From: Sipunculus nudus
Lineage: Eukaryota; Annelida; Sipuncula; Golfingiida; Sipunculidae
Direction: 5' to 3'
DNA length: 64,000 bases
Assembly (NCBI GenBank): GCA_026874595.1
Contig: CM049315.1
Coordinates: 5,332,664 to 5,396,663 of the forward strand
The notes beneath the pieces were generated by a model. The model was not told where the DNA came from and made no database searches. It saw only the letters and a program-made list of their open reading frames with translations. This document shows positions 62,536 to 64,000 of the stretch, piece by piece. Position numbers and translations under genes: made by a program. The first letter of the stretch is position 1. Every line of letters begins with the position of its first letter.

Positions 62536-64000
62536 CCGGCTTCCCTCCACTAGATCCTATGGCAGCCCGGCTTGCCTCTACTAGATCCTATGGCAGCCCG
62601 GCTTGCCTCTACTAGATCCTAAGGCAGCCTTGCTTGCATCTACTAGATCATATGGCAGCCCGGCTTGCCTCTACTAGATCCTGTGGCAGCCCGGCTTGCC
62701 TCTACTAGATCCTACGGCAGCCCGACTTGTCTCTACTAGATACTATGGCAGCCCGGCTTGCCTTTACTAGATCTTATGGCACCCGGCTTGCCTCTAATAC
62801 ATCCTATGGCAGCCCGGCCTGCCTCTACTGGATCCTATGGCAGCCCGGCATGCTTCTACTAGATCCTATGGCAGCCCGGCTTGCCTCTACTAGATCCTAA
62901 GGCAGCCTTGCTTGCATCTACTAGATCCTATGGCAGCCCGGCTTGCCTCTACTAGATCCTGTGGCAGCCCGCTTTCTTCTACTATATCCTATGGCAGCCC
63001 GGCTTCCCTCCACTAGATCCTATGGCAGCCCGGCTTGCCTCTACTAGATCCTATGGCAGTCCGACTTGTCTCTACTAGATCCTATGGCAGCCCGGCTTTC
63101 TTCTACTAGATCCTATGGCAGCCCGGCTTGCCTCCACTAGATGCTATGGCAGCTATGCTTGCCTCTACTAGATCCTATGGCAGCCCGACTTGTCTCTACT
63201 AGATCCTATGGCAGCCCGGCCTGCCTCTACTAGATACTATGGCAGCCCGGCTTGCCTCTACTAGATCTTATGGCACCCGGCTTGCCTCTACTATATCCTA
63301 TGGCAGCCTACCTTGCCTCTACTAGATCCTATGGCAGCCCGGCTTCCCTCTATTAGATCCTATAGCAGCCCGGCTTGCCTCTACTAGATCCTATGACAGC
63401 CCGGCTTGCCTCTACTAGATCGTATGGAAGCCCGGCTTGCCTCAACTTGATCCTATGGCAGCCCGGCTTGCCTCTACTGGATCCTATGGCAGCCCAGTTT
63501 GTCTCTACTAGATACTATGGCAGCCCGGCTTGCCTCTACTAGATTCTATGGCAGCCTAGCTTGCCTAAACTAGATCCTATGGCAGCCCGGGCTACCTCTA
63601 CTAGATCCTATGGCAGCCCGGCTTGCCTCTACTAGATCCTATGGCAGCCCGGTTTGCCTCCACTAGATCTTATGGCTCCCGGCTTTCCTCTACTATATCC
63701 TATGGCAGCCCGGCCTGCCTCTACTGGATCCTATGACAGCCTGGCCTGCTTCTCCTAGATCCTATGGCAGCCCGGGCTACCTCTACTAGATCCTATGGCA
63801 GCCCGGCTTGCCTCTACTAGATCCTATGGCAGCCCGGCTTGCCTCTACTAGATCCTAAGGCAGCCTTGCTTGCATCTACTAGATCATATGGCAGCCCGGC
63901 TTGCCTCTACTAGATCCTGTGGCAGCCCGGTTTTCTTCTACTAGATACTATGGCAGCCCGGCTTCCCTCCACTAAATCCTATGGCAGCCCGGCTTGCCTC
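60602..64000. repeat. 1,947-bp tandem duplication, second copy cut by window end
   Basis: Sequence from 62,549 to the last base matches 60,602 to 62,053 at displacement 1,947 bp, so copy 1 is 60,602-62,548 and copy 2 continues beyond the window. Differences noted: 62,764 (T for C), a T/A change in GCCTAAACTAG near 63,568 versus GCCTATACTAG, and AGATACTATGG near 63,946 versus AGATCCTATGG. The junction lies just after the unit with CTTCCCTCCAC at 62,541-62,550. Confidence 0.8.

Larger units (their letters stand above)
11328..64000. repeat. 31-bp minisatellite megaarray, about 1,700 units, runs off right edge
   Basis: Uninterrupted head-to-tail repetition of a 31-bp unit: CCTATGGCAG, then CCCGGCTTGC, then CTCTACTAGAT. 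All units are in the same orientation; no inverted block, spacer or insertion was noticed over 52.7 kb. Common variants are a 30-bp unit with GGCACCCGG, TACTGG for TACTAG (creates GGATCC), CCACAAG for CTACTAG, GACTTGTACC for GGCTTGCCTC, CCCAGC for CCCGGC, ATCTTAAGG for ATCCTATGG, and 26-bp units lacking CCCGG. In the plus strand the unit has a single stop (TAG), so frames of 65-150 codons appear wherever that TAG is mutated; since 31 is not a multiple of three, all frames cycle every 93 bp. These frames are not genes. Confidence 0.98.

Noticed and set aside
11328-64000. Dozens of plus-strand open frames of 65-148 codons with a 31-residue period (for example 47693-48139, 46610-46966, 48313-48753)
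   Set aside because: They arise wherever the unit's only plus-strand TAG is mutated to TGG or AAG. The period of 31 is not a multiple of three, identical frames recur at every segmental copy, and the flanking units close them. No gene context.
1-64000. CRISPR array
   Set aside because: The repeats are directly adjacent with no unique spacers, no cas genes are present, and the sequence is eukaryotic in character.
11328-64000. Centromeric or telomeric assignment of the large array
   Set aside because: No telomere hexamer repeats and no known centromere signature are visible; tandem arrays of this type also occur interstitially.
11328-64000. Inverted segments or transposon insertions inside the 31-bp array
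   Set aside because: I looked for the reverse-complement unit (GGCAAGCCGGGCTGCC as read on the plus strand) and for non-repeat interruptions and noticed none.

Overview
This window reads as eukaryotic, non-coding-dominated DNA, most likely from an invertebrate animal. A mollusc would fit the short tRNA-derived repeat and the many minisatellites, but that assignment is a guess. There is no prokaryotic gene organisation, no operon and no complete gene. About 95% of the window is head-to-tail tandem repeat in three unrelated families.

Layout. Positions 1-8103 are a 105-bp satellite (about 77 units, entering from the left edge). Positions 8104-8609 are a short AT-rich unique stretch. Positions 8610-9334 are a 47-51-bp minisatellite of about 15 units, whose last ten units form a five-unit pattern present twice. 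Positions 9335-11327 are a 2-kb unique island. It holds one credible terminal coding exon on the minus strand (9747-10022, 91 codons plus stop, product not recognised) and a decayed tRNA-derived SINE-like element (about 10955-11165). Positions 11328-64000 are one uninterrupted 31-bp minisatellite of about 1,700 units that runs off the right edge.

The striking feature is the higher-order structure of the 31-bp array, which is built from nested segmental tandem duplications. Comparing positions of rare variants gives periods of 2,035 bp (11,922-15,991), about 3.1 kb (15,300-21,403), about 2.7 kb (20,549-25,154), 10,853 bp (copy A about 17,833-28,685; copy B starting at 28,686), 3,154 bp nested inside copy B only (35,824-42,131), 15,499 bp (39,821 onward and 55,320 onward) and 1,947 bp (60,602 onward and 62,549 to the window end). 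The offsets add up: 10,853 + 3,154 = 14,007, exactly the displacement between the two ends of copies A and B. Junctions sit in 3-10 bp of shared sequence. A block at about 46.8-55.3 kb is more heterogeneous and may be an older part of the array.

Numerous 65-150-codon plus-strand frames in the 31-bp array, and a 1,306-codon minus-strand frame in the 105-bp array, are consequences of repeat periodicity and are not annotated as genes. No genes act together here. The interest is in array evolution and in whether the near-identical long copies are real or an assembly effect.
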